Part shown: positions 8,618-17,374 of the stretch, in pieces
How the letters are laid out: the number at the start of each line of letters is the position of its first letter
Numbering within the stretch: position 1 is the stretch's first letter
Assembly (NCBI GenBank): GCA_913056495.1
Contig: CAJXMO010000016.1
Span: forward strand, 32,612-96,611
Direction: 5' to 3'
DNA from: an uncultured Alteromonadaceae bacterium
Lineage (GTDB): Bacteria; Pseudomonadota; Gammaproteobacteria; Enterobacterales; Alteromonadaceae
DNA length: 64,000 nucleotides
Notes under the pieces: model-generated
The model's database searches: none
Seen by the model: the letters and a program-made list of their open reading frames with translations, nothing else
Told to the model about the DNA's origin: nothing
Position numbers and translations under genes: made by a program

Positions 8618-9490
8618 TTACAAATCCAAGTTTAAATCACTTGCACCCCTTAACTTATTCCCTACACGGTAGCAAGCCGTGTAAATCATCGAGCGACATT
8701 CATCCCGTTTTTGTTTAGAGTTGAACTCAAACTGACGAGAGCCAAAGTCACCTGAAATATTGAGTTTCCAAATATCGTAGCCAACATTGCGTTTAGCAGA
8801 GTGACTATACCTTTGGCCTCGACCTTTTTCATTGTTTAATGCTCTTATGTCCGAAAGCTGCACTGACTCTCGATGAATCAAATTTCTAAATCTTTTCAGT
8901 GTAACAATGTCGGCTAATGAATTCTCCACATCACTGGCTGGAAAGCTGAACTCGTTATTTGTTATATCAGCATGATAGCCTTTTGAATAATTCTTCCAAA
9001 CTTTAGTTGAAATAGGGATTAACAGTATGTTGCCCAATAAAACTAAAGGCCACGGGCTAACGGTTAATGAGTCCCGAAAGTAAGCACAGGTATAAAATAT
9101 AATGAGTGATGTTGCGGCATGAACAGCACAATACATTTTGATGGCGTACCAGATATCAACTGTAACAGACAACTGGCCTGTTGCAGGTTCTTTTTCATCG
9201 ACTGATTCCGCTTTGGTTTCTTCCGTATTAACAGGTTCTTGATAGCTAATTTCAGGTGTCACTTCCACCTCTTTAACCAAATGGGTCACTATACCAAGCT
9301 TTAATAGCCGTGATTGCATTTCAATTGCGGCCTCTGCGGGTAAGTTTTTCTTTAAAGCATAGGCTTTGCCATTCAATAACATTTTAGCTTTATCACTTGG
9401 CAATTTAAGACATTTTTCTAATTTAACTAGAGTAGATTGTTTATCAGAGTCTAATGACTCACCTTTAAAAATCACTTTGTATTGAGCCAT
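8618..9490 (-). CDS. Membrane protein with N-terminal FKGE-type domain, unknown function
   Basis: 290 aa. The first 75 residues (VIFKGESL, then LLNGKAYALKKNLPAEAA and RLLKLG) match a small domain I know from the N-terminus of many gammaproteobacterial DUF805-type and other membrane proteins; its role is undefined. After an acidic linker (about 80-105) come two transmembrane helices (about 112-132 and 143-162), then a soluble C-terminal domain of about 125 residues that is not recognised. It is the last gene of a minus-strand operon, 45 bp after the SPOR protein. Function unknown. Confidence 0.6.
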   Translation of the reverse strand: MAQYKVIFKGESLDSDKQSTLVKLEKCLKLPSDKAKMLLNGKAYALKKNLPAEAAIEMQSRLLKLGIVTHLVKEVEVTPEISYQEPVNTEETKAESVDEKEPATGQLSVTVDIWYAIKMYCAVHAATSLIIFYTCAYFRDSLTVSPWPLVLLGNILLIPISTKVWKNYSKGYHADITNNEFSFPASDVENSLADIVTLKRFRNLIHRESVQLSDIRALNNEKGRGQRYSHSAKRNVGYDIWKLNISGDFGSRQFEFNSKQKRDECRSMIYTACYRVGNKLRGASDLNLDL

Positions 9491-9534
9491 GATGAAATCC
9501 CTTAGCTTTCATAAAGTTCAGTATATGTTCTCGG

Positions 9535-10458
9535 TTAATGATTGTGCGATTGAAGTAACTCAGAGCAGTCTACTTCGATAGCATCATTAAATTTAGCCAA
9601 AACGGTTGGTTGCATGATTGCATCAACCCGAATGATGACTTTTAAATAAAATGGTGTGTCGTGTATTTGTGTGTCAAAGCCATTAGCGGTAGCTTGTTGC
9701 TTTGCAAGCTCTGCGTTTTCTAGGCTTTTAAAGGCACCAACCTGAAAGCATTTAAATCCAATCTTACCTTCTCCGATAATCACTAATCGTTGGTTCGTTT
9801 GCGGGGTTGGTTTAGGTACTGGTTTAATGACGGCCACATCTAGTGAGGCGGATGTCTCTTCCTGCCTTGTGCTAGCTGAGTTTGGTCTAGGCTTTGTTGT
9901 CGGCTTGGGTCTAATACTCTGTTGTGCCTTGTAAGGTTTAGTTTTCGCGTTACCAAAGGCATAGGCTAGCCCCAAACTATAGTAATTGCTGCTCGCTATT
10001 GGTTGATTAAATATGGCACGACCAATATTTAACTCTACGCCCCATTTTGAATTTATCTGGTATGTAAACCGACTCGATACCGTTGCAAACAGGCGGTATC
10101 TTTCACTGAGAGACCATGTATGTTGGTCATCCACATACTTAATCTCAGTTAAGGATGAATGTACATTAACGTTCACAGCCGCTTTCCAGTTATCAGATTG
10201 AAGGTAAGTGTAGGCTCCACCAATGCTGAGTGATTTAACTGGCGCATCAAAATGAGTGTTATCAATGCTTGAATGCACGCTGCCCCAATCAGTAGCAGAT
10301 AACAGTAAACTAAATGGGGCCAATGTATATGGTTCAATTTTATACTCTATCGATGAAAGCTGATTGCCATGACTAACATGGCCAAAGGACATTGAAACTT
10401 CATCCGCACAGGCAGCATGAGCGGCAAATAATGCCGCACTGATAAAAAGCTTATTCAT
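9535..10458 (-). CDS. Exported protein with C-terminal SPOR-like domain
   Basis: 307 aa from the ATG at 10458, which gives a clean signal peptide (MNKLFISAALFAAHAACA). That start overlaps the upstream gene's stop by 8 bp, so translation is probably coupled. Residues 20-170 are rich in alternating beta patterns ending in YYSLGLAYAFG, suggesting a small outer-membrane barrel. A Pro/Lys/Thr-rich linker follows. The last 75 residues (FQVGAFKSLENAELAKQQATANGFDT) have the pattern of a SPOR peptidoglycan-binding domain. This would tie an outer-membrane module to the cell wall. No specific family is recognised. Confidence 0.65.
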   Translation of the reverse strand: MNKLFISAALFAAHAACADEVSMSFGHVSHGNQLSSIEYKIEPYTLAPFSLLLSATDWGSVHSSIDNTHFDAPVKSLSIGGAYTYLQSDNWKAAVNVNVHSSLTEIKYVDDQHTWSLSERYRLFATVSSRFTYQINSKWGVELNIGRAIFNQPIASSNYYSLGLAYAFGNAKTKPYKAQQSIRPKPTTKPRPNSASTRQEETSASLDVAVIKPVPKPTPQTNQRLVIIGEGKIGFKCFQVGAFKSLENAELAKQQATANGFDTQIHDTPFYLKVIIRVDAIMQPTVLAKFNDAIEVDCSELLQSHNH

Positions 10459-12256
10459 TGTCTTGGCTCCAATGTTGACCTCCATATAGAACGCTTAAAC
10501 GGCCTTGAGCAAGCGATGAATCACCGGAACTTAGTTTCGTATGGTAAGCGGGTGCACTGACTACAAAGTCATCAATACCGTCCCCATTAATATCGCCTAC
10601 AGCAGCAATTCTAGAGCCTAAATAATCAGGGGAGTCATAATTAGTTATCGATTGGTAACCTTGCAATACAACATAGTTATTTACGCTTAACTCGATGGTA
10701 TTATCGTCATTTAAATCTATTGCGATTTGTTCAGATGATGAAACGCTGGAGCCCCATAGAATAACAGTATCAGCACGATGAACTTTGCTCGTTCTATTAT
10801 AAATCAATACTTGAAATGCAAAGTCATTGAAACCATCATTATTGATGTCACCAACTGTAGTTGCAGCCGCGCCAAACTCTAACAGGTTTGAATCAAGCGA
10901 TATGGTTACACCATCGGCTGAGCTTGGACTCGTTTGCATGTCAGATAAGCTGGAAATTGACGCTTGAGTGTTAATAAATAACTGGGTGCGTGTCATCAGT
11001 ACAAAGTCATTGTGACTGTCACCATTAATATCAGCCACAAAGTTTGCGGCTTTAATTGATTCAGAGAAGGCTAATTCATTCTGTTTAAAGTCAGTTCTGG
11101 TTACTGCATTTAAATCAACTTCAAATAGTGAATAGGTTAAAGGGTCAATTGCCCAAAGATTTTGCTGAAAGATAGATGCATTCAAGCCGCCAATAAAACA
11201 AGTCGAATAATCAGGTATGGCTCTGACAAAATCACTATCATTAATGTTAGACAAATCAACCGTGGTATTTTTAGGAATGGCGCCTGAAGCAACTAAATAA
11301 CTCTGGTCTGTTGTTGCCAATTTTAATTTCAGATAATTACTAAAACGCGTATCACCTGTACTCATGACAACTGGATGAAATAGTTGCTGTCTCAATGCCG
11401 TGGTAGCGCTCGTTTGGATACTGCAATTATCTACGTAAAAAGTATCATCCAGTGCAAAGTTTAAACTTGTGTAGTCATCTTCTGCTTGCAATTGATTTGT
11501 AGTGAGTAAACTTTGGATGCTTTGACTACCATAAATAACCGTGTTACCAGACAATAAGTCAGCGTATCCATCCCCATCAATGTCACCTATTGCATAAGTC
11601 GATTTATCGACTTTTAGTGCTTCATTAAATGATGACTGCTTGGCATCTAAATAACGTTCATCATAAAGGTGATTATTTGAAACATTCGAATTACCTAGAA
11701 TGGCTAAGTCGTATACATCAAAAGGGGACGAGGTTCGGTATCCAGCAATAAAGTCGTTTAAGCCATCGCCATTAATGTCACCTGCATTTTGCAGAGAAAT
11801 ACCAAACATAGCACCATCTGAACGAGCGGAGTGGTCAATGACATAACCTAAATGAGCGTCCTCATTTAGCTGACTGGTTAAACTTGATAAATCAATTTGC
11901 TTTGGAACGTAACTTATCAAAACGGTATGCTCAGATGTATTACCTTTTGCATCCACTAACTCAAGGGTTATCGTATCTTTACCCCAAAATAGATTGTTGG
12001 GCTGGTAAGTTACAATCATCCCTGCATTAGCTTCTACATGTCCATAAAGTGCTGAAATGGATGATATTTGATAACTATCTGAATTATCTGCTGTTGCAAT
12101 AGAGATATCCAGACTATTGTTATTAGTTAACACATAGTGAGTTGTTGCAAGAGATGGATTGTTAACGTTATTGTCTGCGTCTACGGTCACCGTATCGCCA
12201 CAAGCCAATACCGATGCACTCAGATAACATACAGTGATGATGTGTAATAATTTCAT
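10451..12256 (-). CDS. FG-GAP/VCBS repeat lipoprotein
   Basis: 601 aa with a lipoprotein-type signal peptide (VLAC, lipidated Cys about residue 19). After an Ig-like segment (about 40-115) come at least five calcium-binding FG-GAP/VCBS blades: DINGDGLNDFIAG, DIDGDGYADLLSG, DINGDSHNDFVLM, DINNDGFNDFAFQ and DINGDGIDDFVVS. These repeats build integrin-like beta-propellers used for surface adhesion or ligand binding. It is the second gene of the minus-strand operon and is coupled to the SPOR protein. Probably an outer-membrane or surface lipoprotein; the ligand is unknown. Confidence 0.8.
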   Translation of the reverse strand: MKLLHIITVCYLSASVLACGDTVTVDADNNVNNPSLATTHYVLTNNNSLDISIATADNSDSYQISSISALYGHVEANAGMIVTYQPNNLFWGKDTITLELVDAKGNTSEHTVLISYVPKQIDLSSLTSQLNEDAHLGYVIDHSARSDGAMFGISLQNAGDINGDGLNDFIAGYRTSSPFDVYDLAILGNSNVSNNHLYDERYLDAKQSSFNEALKVDKSTYAIGDIDGDGYADLLSGNTVIYGSQSIQSLLTTNQLQAEDDYTSLNFALDDTFYVDNCSIQTSATTALRQQLFHPVVMSTGDTRFSNYLKLKLATTDQSYLVASGAIPKNTTVDLSNINDSDFVRAIPDYSTCFIGGLNASIFQQNLWAIDPLTYSLFEVDLNAVTRTDFKQNELAFSESIKAANFVADINGDSHNDFVLMTRTQLFINTQASISSLSDMQTSPSSADGVTISLDSNLLEFGAAATTVGDINNDGFNDFAFQVLIYNRTSKVHRADTVILWGSSVSSSEQIAIDLNDDNTIELSVNNYVVLQGYQSITNYDSPDYLGSRIAAVGDINGDGIDDFVVSAPAYHTKLSSGDSSLAQGRLSVLYGGQHWSQDNE

Positions 12257-12270
12257 AGTTGAATCTCAGT

Positions 12271-12606
12271 TTAATTCGAAGTTAAATGACGCTGCTTACA
12301 GCAACGCCAGTAATTGACTAGCCCAATTGTAGTTGCGGCTATTTCTTGGATAGACTGTTGAATGCCATCCAAGTTAGGTTGCTGATTAGTCGCATCGCTT
12401 GAATAAATTGCAGGTAGATTAGTTAACATTTGCTTTTGGTTTGCATCAACGCGAAGCGGTACTGGTGTGCCTTTCGTTAATGGAAAGGCAATCCGTTCAC
12501 GTAAGGCAAACGGAAAGGATGGTGAGTTATGTACCTCACTTTGGATGCCCTTCCTGGAGTGAGAGAACACACCATATTGATGTACGAGTCCAAAAATTAA
12601 AATCAT
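12271..12606 (-). CDS. Small protein of unknown function, first gene of envelope operon
   Basis: 111 aa, not recognised. I accept it as a gene because a strong AAAGGAG ribosome site stands 7 bases before its ATG and it sits 14 bp upstream of the FG-GAP lipoprotein in the same direction. The sequence is mixed, with no clear signal peptide, and ends with a Cys pair and basic residues. It could alternatively be a leader region whose reading frame is incidental. Confidence 0.4.
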   Translation of the reverse strand: MILIFGLVHQYGVFSHSRKGIQSEVHNSPSFPFALRERIAFPLTKGTPVPLRVDANQKQMLTNLPAIYSSDATNQQPNLDGIQQSIQEIAATTIGLVNYWRCCKQRHLTSN

Positions 12607-12794
12607 ATACTACTCCTTTGTTCCTGTTCTAGGTACATATAGGACGTATAAAGCCCTTGCCAATAAAGGCAATAAGTATTAACGATAAAACGAATGACTA
12701 AATTATCACCACGGTGCTTGGGTGATATTGATGCCTAAAACTATCGTGCGCATACATCCTTCCTTCCATAGACAGATAAGCTGTTAGTTTACGG

Positions 12795-12838
12795 TGTACC
12801 TGAATTGGGTACAAGCTAAATCTGGCATATCTTGCCAG
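12795..12838 (+). promoter_or_regulatory. Two inverted repeats in front of the XRE gene
   Basis: The first, TGTACC-7-GGTACA (12795-12813), is a typical size for a small HTH dimer operator. The second, CTGGCA-5-TGCCAG (12822-12838), ends one base before the ATG at 12840, and no Shine-Dalgarno is visible there. It could be a second operator over the start site or an RNA hairpin limiting translation. Autoregulation is inference. Confidence 0.5.
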
Positions 12839-12839
12839 C

Positions 12840-13091
12840 ATGAAAAAGACAATAGCTTCAAATGAATACAAAGCTTTGGTTGATTGGCTGATTAAAGCGC
12901 GCCAATCTAAGGGCTATACCATGCGTGATTTAGCGGTCAAATTAGACCGCCCGCATAGCTATGTCGGAAAAATAGAACAACTAGAGCGCCGTCTAGATGT
13001 CATCGAGTTTGTTGAATATTGCAACGCTTTAAAACTAGATCCTGTTGACGGCATTGCGTTAGTTAAGCAGTTCAAACCTCGAAAAATTTAG
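12840..13091 (+). CDS. Small XRE-family (Cro/CI-like) regulator
   Basis: 83 aa, essentially one helix-turn-helix domain: KARQSKGYTMRDLAVKLDRPHSYVGKIEQLERRLD is the HTH_3 core. It ends with a basic tail. It lies between the divergent envelope operon and the convergent integrase gene, so it may control either or itself. It is clearly a paralogue of the protein at 62683-62928 (shared pattern LxxWL, RDL, PH, V-K-E-LER-L-V, EYxxYCxALxxDP). No ribosome site is visible. Confidence 0.85.
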   Translation: MKKTIASNEYKALVDWLIKARQSKGYTMRDLAVKLDRPHSYVGKIEQLERRLDVIEFVEYCNALKLDPVDGIALVKQFKPRKI

Positions 13092-13106
13092 AGGTAACAA
13101 TTTTAT

Positions 13107-14390
13107 CTAAATACAACCACGTACTTTATATTCACGTTCCCACTGTTCAAATCGTTTAGCTAGTCGTTCATGTGTTTTCTTCAGTCGTGCTTTGGACATA
13201 CGGCCTTTAACAGCCTCTTTTTCGAACTTAACACCTGACAGCTCTTCTTCAAACATTTGAGGTACAACATGGCTATAGTGTTGTTCAATCATGGCAACAC
13301 TGGTGCCGCATTGGCGAGCCAGTATGTCCAGTCGAATTTCACGTTTTAATAACTGCCAAGTAATGTAGGAATGGCGCAATGAATACAAGGTTCTCGGCCC
13401 GTCTTTCGAGTCTTTTAAATCACAATCTATAAGGGCTTTAGAAAAAACATTAGATAACTCTTTTGTTTCGTCTCCGTTTTCTAAAACCAGCAATTTATCT
13501 TTGGGACGACGGTTCGGAAACCGATTTCTCAAATTTTCTAATGCATAGATAATGTCGTCATTGCAGACCACTGTACGAGTGCCAGTGTGTTTAGTTGTTT
13601 TACCTTTGGTAACTTTAATTCGAAATCTAACTTGGTGATCTTGCCGTACCATTTCAATGTCACCCCATGTAAGGTTTTCCAGCTCAGTACCCGGTCTGAT
13701 ACCCGTATTAATAGCTATATCCATATAATCTAGTAACAGACCTCTAATCTGGCGTGTGACCTTTTTGCGACTTGAATCTATTGATGACTCAATTTGTGAG
13801 TAAATAGTATCGTATTCATCTTCAGTAAAAGAAGCTCTGCGTTGCCCCGAGCCGCCATCGTTTGAAAGAGTAGGAACTTGAGCTGCAATCATCCATTTGT
13901 TTTCGATAGCTTCTTTAAAAACCAATTGTAAGGCTGCGTTGTGGGTTAGAATCGTTGATTTTGCTAAGACTAGACCTTTATTATGTTGTCGTCGCCAAAC
14001 TTCAAATTCACTTATTTTAGATTGGTCGATTGCAGTAATATAGGTCCGGTCAAAAAATGGGATATGATATTTTTTAAGAGCACCAATGTAATCTTTATAG
14101 ATAACCTTACCAGTATTCATATCAAGTTGATGCCGTAGCTTTTCAATCGTTTTGTTTGCTATATCTTTGAACCGCTTGCTTCTAACCGGTGGTTGGTGTT
14201 CATATTTAATCTTGTGTTCTAAATAAATCATGTTGGCCTTAGCAATGGCCTCATCTTTATCTGCTATCTTGGTTGATTTGCTGTACCATTTACCATGTAA
14301 AACAAATCGGCAATACCATTTTTTACTGTTATCTTGCAGGTATATGTATAATTGGTCTTTAATGTCGTGACGAGCTATTTGTGTGGCCAT
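13107..14390 (-). CDS. Tyrosine recombinase, island integrase
   Basis: 427 aa. Site-specific recombinase that inserts and excises the island at the tRNA-Leu 3' end. An N-terminal SAM-like core-binding domain (about 70-165) precedes the catalytic domain (about 185-380) with Arg in GIRPGTE (about 232), Arg in YSLRHSY (about 339) and the nucleophile Tyr in EQHYSHV (about 372). The usual His of the HxxR box is Tyr, as in many phage integrases. It lies about 100 bp from the tRNA fragment at 14491-14543, the classic position next to an attachment site. The frame is intact. Confidence 0.92.
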   Translation of the reverse strand: MATQIARHDIKDQLYIYLQDNSKKWYCRFVLHGKWYSKSTKIADKDEAIAKANMIYLEHKIKYEHQPPVRSKRFKDIANKTIEKLRHQLDMNTGKVIYKDYIGALKKYHIPFFDRTYITAIDQSKISEFEVWRRQHNKGLVLAKSTILTHNAALQLVFKEAIENKWMIAAQVPTLSNDGGSGQRRASFTEDEYDTIYSQIESSIDSSRKKVTRQIRGLLLDYMDIAINTGIRPGTELENLTWGDIEMVRQDHQVRFRIKVTKGKTTKHTGTRTVVCNDDIIYALENLRNRFPNRRPKDKLLVLENGDETKELSNVFSKALIDCDLKDSKDGPRTLYSLRHSYITWQLLKREIRLDILARQCGTSVAMIEQHYSHVVPQMFEEELSGVKFEKEAVKGRMSKARLKKTHERLAKRFEQWEREYKVRGCI

Positions 14391-14490
14391 ATTGAGCTAA
14401 TTCCAAAATAATGGCTTGCAAAGAATTTGCAAAGTGTCTAGATTTGTTTTTAATGCATTGAAATATAATATAAAAAGTAGACGTCATCAA

Positions 14491-14543
14491 TTCAAAATCC
14501 GTTGCCTTCGGGCGTGGCGGTTCAAGTCCGCCCACTGGTACCA
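14491..14543 (+). other. 3' half of tRNA-Leu(CAA): attachment site copy
   Basis: From the anticodon loop TTCAAAA onward the sequence is a tRNA-Leu: anticodon-stem 3' arm TCCGT, long variable arm GCCTTCGGGC, T-arm GGCGGTTCAAGTCCGCC, and the acceptor end ending ACTGGTACCA with encoded CCA. Upstream the matching 5' arm ACGGA, D-arm and 5' acceptor strand are absent, replaced by AT-rich island DNA. It is therefore a duplicated tRNA tail left by integration, not a functional tRNA. Confidence 0.85.
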
Positions 14544-14563
14544 TTTTTATTTGTTTTAAATCT

Positions 14564-15112
14564 TTATTCAGCTTCTTTAGAAACGACAAACGCAGTTGAA
14601 AAATCTTTTATTTCTCTAATTTTTAATAAGGCTTCGTACGCTGATTCCTGAGTTAGGAATGGTCCGGATAAAATTTTCACAGAAAACTTACGTTCGACTT
14701 TTAATTTGAAACTAAACTCTAATTGATAATCTTGGCCTATAAAATTTGCAAAATTAACGAGCCATGCAGCTTGCTTTTCATTGCTCTGGTGGCCAAGATC
14801 TACATAAACCAAGTCGGCAATCTCTTCGAGTTTAGCCTTTACTCTCACTCTTTGATCCGCATTTATTTTTTTGACAAAAGCAATAGCCTGGCTTCTATCC
14901 CGTGTCGGGTGAGAGATAATATCGAAAGTATTTTTGATTGACTGGTTGTGCTGCACTTGTGAATCTAAACCCAGCGCTTCAATATAGTGGCGGTAAGTGT
15001 TGATACACTTTTCTTTTAAACAGGCAGCAGCCTGAACATACCACACCTGATTGGCATAAGCGGGCGTTATAAATAATAAGATGCCTAAAATACATACTAC
15101 AAATTTTGGCAT
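14564..15112 (-). CDS. Exported protein with SPOR-like C-terminus
   Basis: 182 aa with a signal peptide (MPKFVVCILGILLFITPAYA, cleaved before NQVWYVQ). Two repeats of sporulation-related (SPOR) type are suggested: WYVQAAACLKEKCINTYRHYIEALGLDSQV near the N-terminus and FSVKILSGPFLTQESAYEALLKIREIKDF at the C-terminus. Such domains bind denuded peptidoglycan strands in the periplasm. It is the first gene on the core side of the island boundary and may be a normal neighbour of tRNA-Leu and dnaB in this lineage. Specific role unknown. Confidence 0.6.
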   Translation of the reverse strand: MPKFVVCILGILLFITPAYANQVWYVQAAACLKEKCINTYRHYIEALGLDSQVQHNQSIKNTFDIISHPTRDRSQAIAFVKKINADQRVRVKAKLEEIADLVYVDLGHQSNEKQAAWLVNFANFIGQDYQLEFSFKLKVERKFSVKILSGPFLTQESAYEALLKIREIKDFSTAFVVSKEAE

Positions 15113-15347
15113 TGAATGAGTGTCCTTAATTTTGTGAACTTGTATTATACCGGATAAGTGGTCTGGCTCAATTAATCTATATGAGCTTGTCTTTATATGG
15201 TGATATTTTTTGTGAAATCCGTCAATTTATGTAGGTGACACACTTGTGTAAAGATAAGTTGTGAAATAACTATAGCTTGCCGGATTAGCAGCCAGACGAT
15301 ATTAATAAAAGGGGCTGGCTGCTTGTTATTTTAGTTAGTGTAACCTT

Positions 15348-16751
15348 CTAATATCCGTCGTAATTCATTTTTGCCAGGTTATCAAAGCGAGAAAACTGAC
15401 CTAAGAAAGCCACATCGACATGACCAATAGGACCGTTCCTTTGCTTACCAATAATAATTTCTGCAACGCCTTTTCGTTCAGAGTCCGGATAATAAACTTC
15501 GTCACGGTAGATAAACATAATTAAATCGGCATCCTGCTCAATCGAGCCTGATTCACGCAAATCTGAGTTGACCGGCCGCTTATCTGAACGTTGCTCCAAA
15601 CTACGGTTAAGCTGAGATAGGGCGACAACTGGTACGTTTAATTCTTTAGCAAGCGCTTTTAGTGAACGTGAAATCTCAGCGATTTCGAGTGTTCTGTTTT
15701 CAGACAAGCCCGGGACTTGCATTAACTGAAGGTAATCGACCATGATTAAACCAATACCGCCTGGGTGGTCACGCGCGACCCGACGAGCACGTGAACGTAC
15801 TTCAGTTGGCGTTAAGCCTGAGGAGTCGTCAATATAAATATTATTCTTTTCGGCTAACAGTGCCATAGTGGAAGAAATTCTGGCCCAGTCTTCATCTTCA
15901 AGCTGGCCGGTTCTGATTTTTGTCTGATTCACCCGGCTTAAAGAGGCAAGCATCCTCATCATAATTTGTTCTGAGGGCATTTCCAGACTGAATACCAATA
16001 CCGCCTTATCAAATGACATAGCTGCGTTCTCACACAAATTCATTGCAAAGGTGGTTTTACCCATAGAAGGTCGAGCTGCGACTATGATTAAATCAGAGCC
16101 TTGTAAACCTGACGTCATATCATTCAGATCATTAAATCCTGTGGTCACGCCGGTTACACCTGAGGCACCATTTTTCATGGCATCTTCTATGCGAGTTACT
16201 GTACTAGCCAGCACGGTTTTTAAACTTTGCGGCCCTTCGTTTGCATTGGTGCGCTGTTCAGCGATTTTAAAGACTTTGCTTTCAGCTAAATCAAGCAGTT
16301 CGTTACTGCTGCGGCCCTGAGTATCGTAACCTGCCTCGGCAATTTCATTAGCAACGGCAATCATTTCCCGGATGACTGCACGTTCCCGCACAATATCGGC
16401 ATAAGCCGTAATGTTGGCCGCACTCGGTGTATTGTCTGCTATTTCCGCTAAATACGCGAAGCCACCCACATCTTCGAGAATTTTTTCTTGTTCGAGTGAT
16501 TCTGATAATGTGATTAAATCTATTGGTTTACTTTGTTCAACCAATTTTGCCATATGTTCAAATATGGCTCGGTTTGCATAATGATAAAAGTCTTTGGCGA
16601 CAACACGCTCAGCCACTCTGTCCCAAGCATCATTTTCTAATAATAAGCCGCCAATAACGGATTGTTCTGCTTCTTCGGAATGCGGCGCCGTTTTGATATC
16701 TTCAACCGACTGAGTCGGCTTTTTGGCTTGCCATGTTAAATTTTGTGCCAC
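15348..16751 (-). CDS. dnaB: Replicative DNA helicase DnaB
   Basis: 467 aa, the normal length, with no intein. It unwinds DNA ahead of the replisome as a hexameric ring and recruits primase. The N-terminal DnaB domain (SEEAEQSVIGGLLL, about 25-130) precedes the RecA-like C-terminal domain with Walker A ARPSMGKTT, Walker B IGLIMVDYLQLM, the SRSLKALAKEL region and the arginine-finger region SNxxSGSIEQDAD-like DLRESGSIEQDADL. A single-copy core gene, so this section is chromosomal backbone. Confidence 0.97.
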   Translation of the reverse strand: MAQNLTWQAKKPTQSVEDIKTAPHSEEAEQSVIGGLLLENDAWDRVAERVVAKDFYHYANRAIFEHMAKLVEQSKPIDLITLSESLEQEKILEDVGGFAYLAEIADNTPSAANITAYADIVRERAVIREMIAVANEIAEAGYDTQGRSSNELLDLAESKVFKIAEQRTNANEGPQSLKTVLASTVTRIEDAMKNGASGVTGVTTGFNDLNDMTSGLQGSDLIIVAARPSMGKTTFAMNLCENAAMSFDKAVLVFSLEMPSEQIMMRMLASLSRVNQTKIRTGQLEDEDWARISSTMALLAEKNNIYIDDSSGLTPTEVRSRARRVARDHPGGIGLIMVDYLQLMQVPGLSENRTLEIAEISRSLKALAKELNVPVVALSQLNRSLEQRSDKRPVNSDLRESGSIEQDADLIMFIYRDEVYYPDSERKGVAEIIIGKQRNGPIGHVDVAFLGQFSRFDNLAKMNYDGY

Positions 16752-17003
16752 CTAAGCTTCACCCTGCATAAATTTAAAAATTAGATTATGCCACAATTGA
16801 ATTTGCAATGAACTAAACGAACCATAATTTTGCGCGCAGAGTTTTGATTTTTTATTGTCCGCTTTTATTTACAAAGGTAGTAGGGGCTGCTCTGCCGGAA
16901 TATTGCAAATCTGGCAATATCGGCGAACTCGACTATATTGATTTTAATAACTGAGCATAGTTTTCGGTTAGGTTTGCCTGTCTAATTATACTTGGAGGTT
17001 TAG

Positions 17004-17201
17004 ATGGATTTACATAAAGCCGTTTCTTTGGAGCCTAATATTTTATTGGGTATCGTAAATGATCAGCTAAGGCATGATTGCGAAGATTTACATAGTTTAG
17101 CCTGTGTCATGGAAGTGGATGAGTATATGATTGAAGATAAACTGGCACGTATTGGTTATCACTATGAAGCCGAAATTAATCAATTTAGTCCGGACCTCTA
17201 G
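17004..17201 (+). CDS. DUF4250 family protein
   Basis: 65 aa. Matches the DUF4250 pattern: N-terminal LEPNILLGIVNDQLRHDCEDLHSL, then a turn, KLARIGYHYEAEINQF at the C-terminus. Function is unknown for the family, which is common in gammaproteobacteria. A strong GGAGG ribosome site precedes the ATG. A single-gene unit ending in a hairpin terminator at 17240-17266. Confidence 0.8.
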   Translation: MDLHKAVSLEPNILLGIVNDQLRHDCEDLHSLACVMEVDEYMIEDKLARIGYHYEAEINQFSPDL

Positions 17202-17239
17202 TTAGGCTAGTTTAAATAATCCCCTCGAACATTCCCTTT

Positions 17240-17266
17240 AACGCTGCATTTTGTAGCGTTTTTTTT
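17240..17266 (+). terminator. Rho-independent terminator after the DUF4250 gene
   Basis: AACGCT and AGCGTT pair, extended inward by G-T, C-G and A-T around a TTT loop, followed by a run of eight T. Confidence 0.8.
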
Positions 17267-17374
17267 AGATTTTTCAGATTTATTTGCTAAATATGCATTC
17301 AGCTTTGGACACAGAGCAAGGCTTTTAATATCATTCCCATTAATTTTTTAGTTTATTGAATTGGCTGTATTTGT

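Larger units (their letters stand above)
1..14543. mobile_element. Right part of a genomic island integrated in tRNA-Leu
   Basis: The right boundary is the tRNA-Leu 3' fragment at 14491-14543 with the integrase just inside. Because the tRNA reads on the plus strand, the intact tRNA and left boundary must lie to the left. I find no intact tRNA-Leu between 1 and 13,000, so the boundary is probably outside the window. Whether the KdpDE-TrkH genes at the far left belong to the island is unsure. Accessory content (IS982, restriction-modification, unknown operon) agrees with an island. Confidence 0.55.

Noticed and set aside
14359..14589. 76-aa minus-strand frame containing VGGLEPPRPKATDFE
   Set aside because: This is a well-known false protein motif produced by reading the antisense strand of tRNA-Leu; the underlying DNA is the tRNA 3' fragment at 14491-14543.
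15287..15323. Hairpin AGCAGCCAG/CTGGCTGCT downstream of dnaB as a terminator
   Set aside because: The loop is 19 bases and no T-run follows on the minus strand, so I do not call it a terminator.
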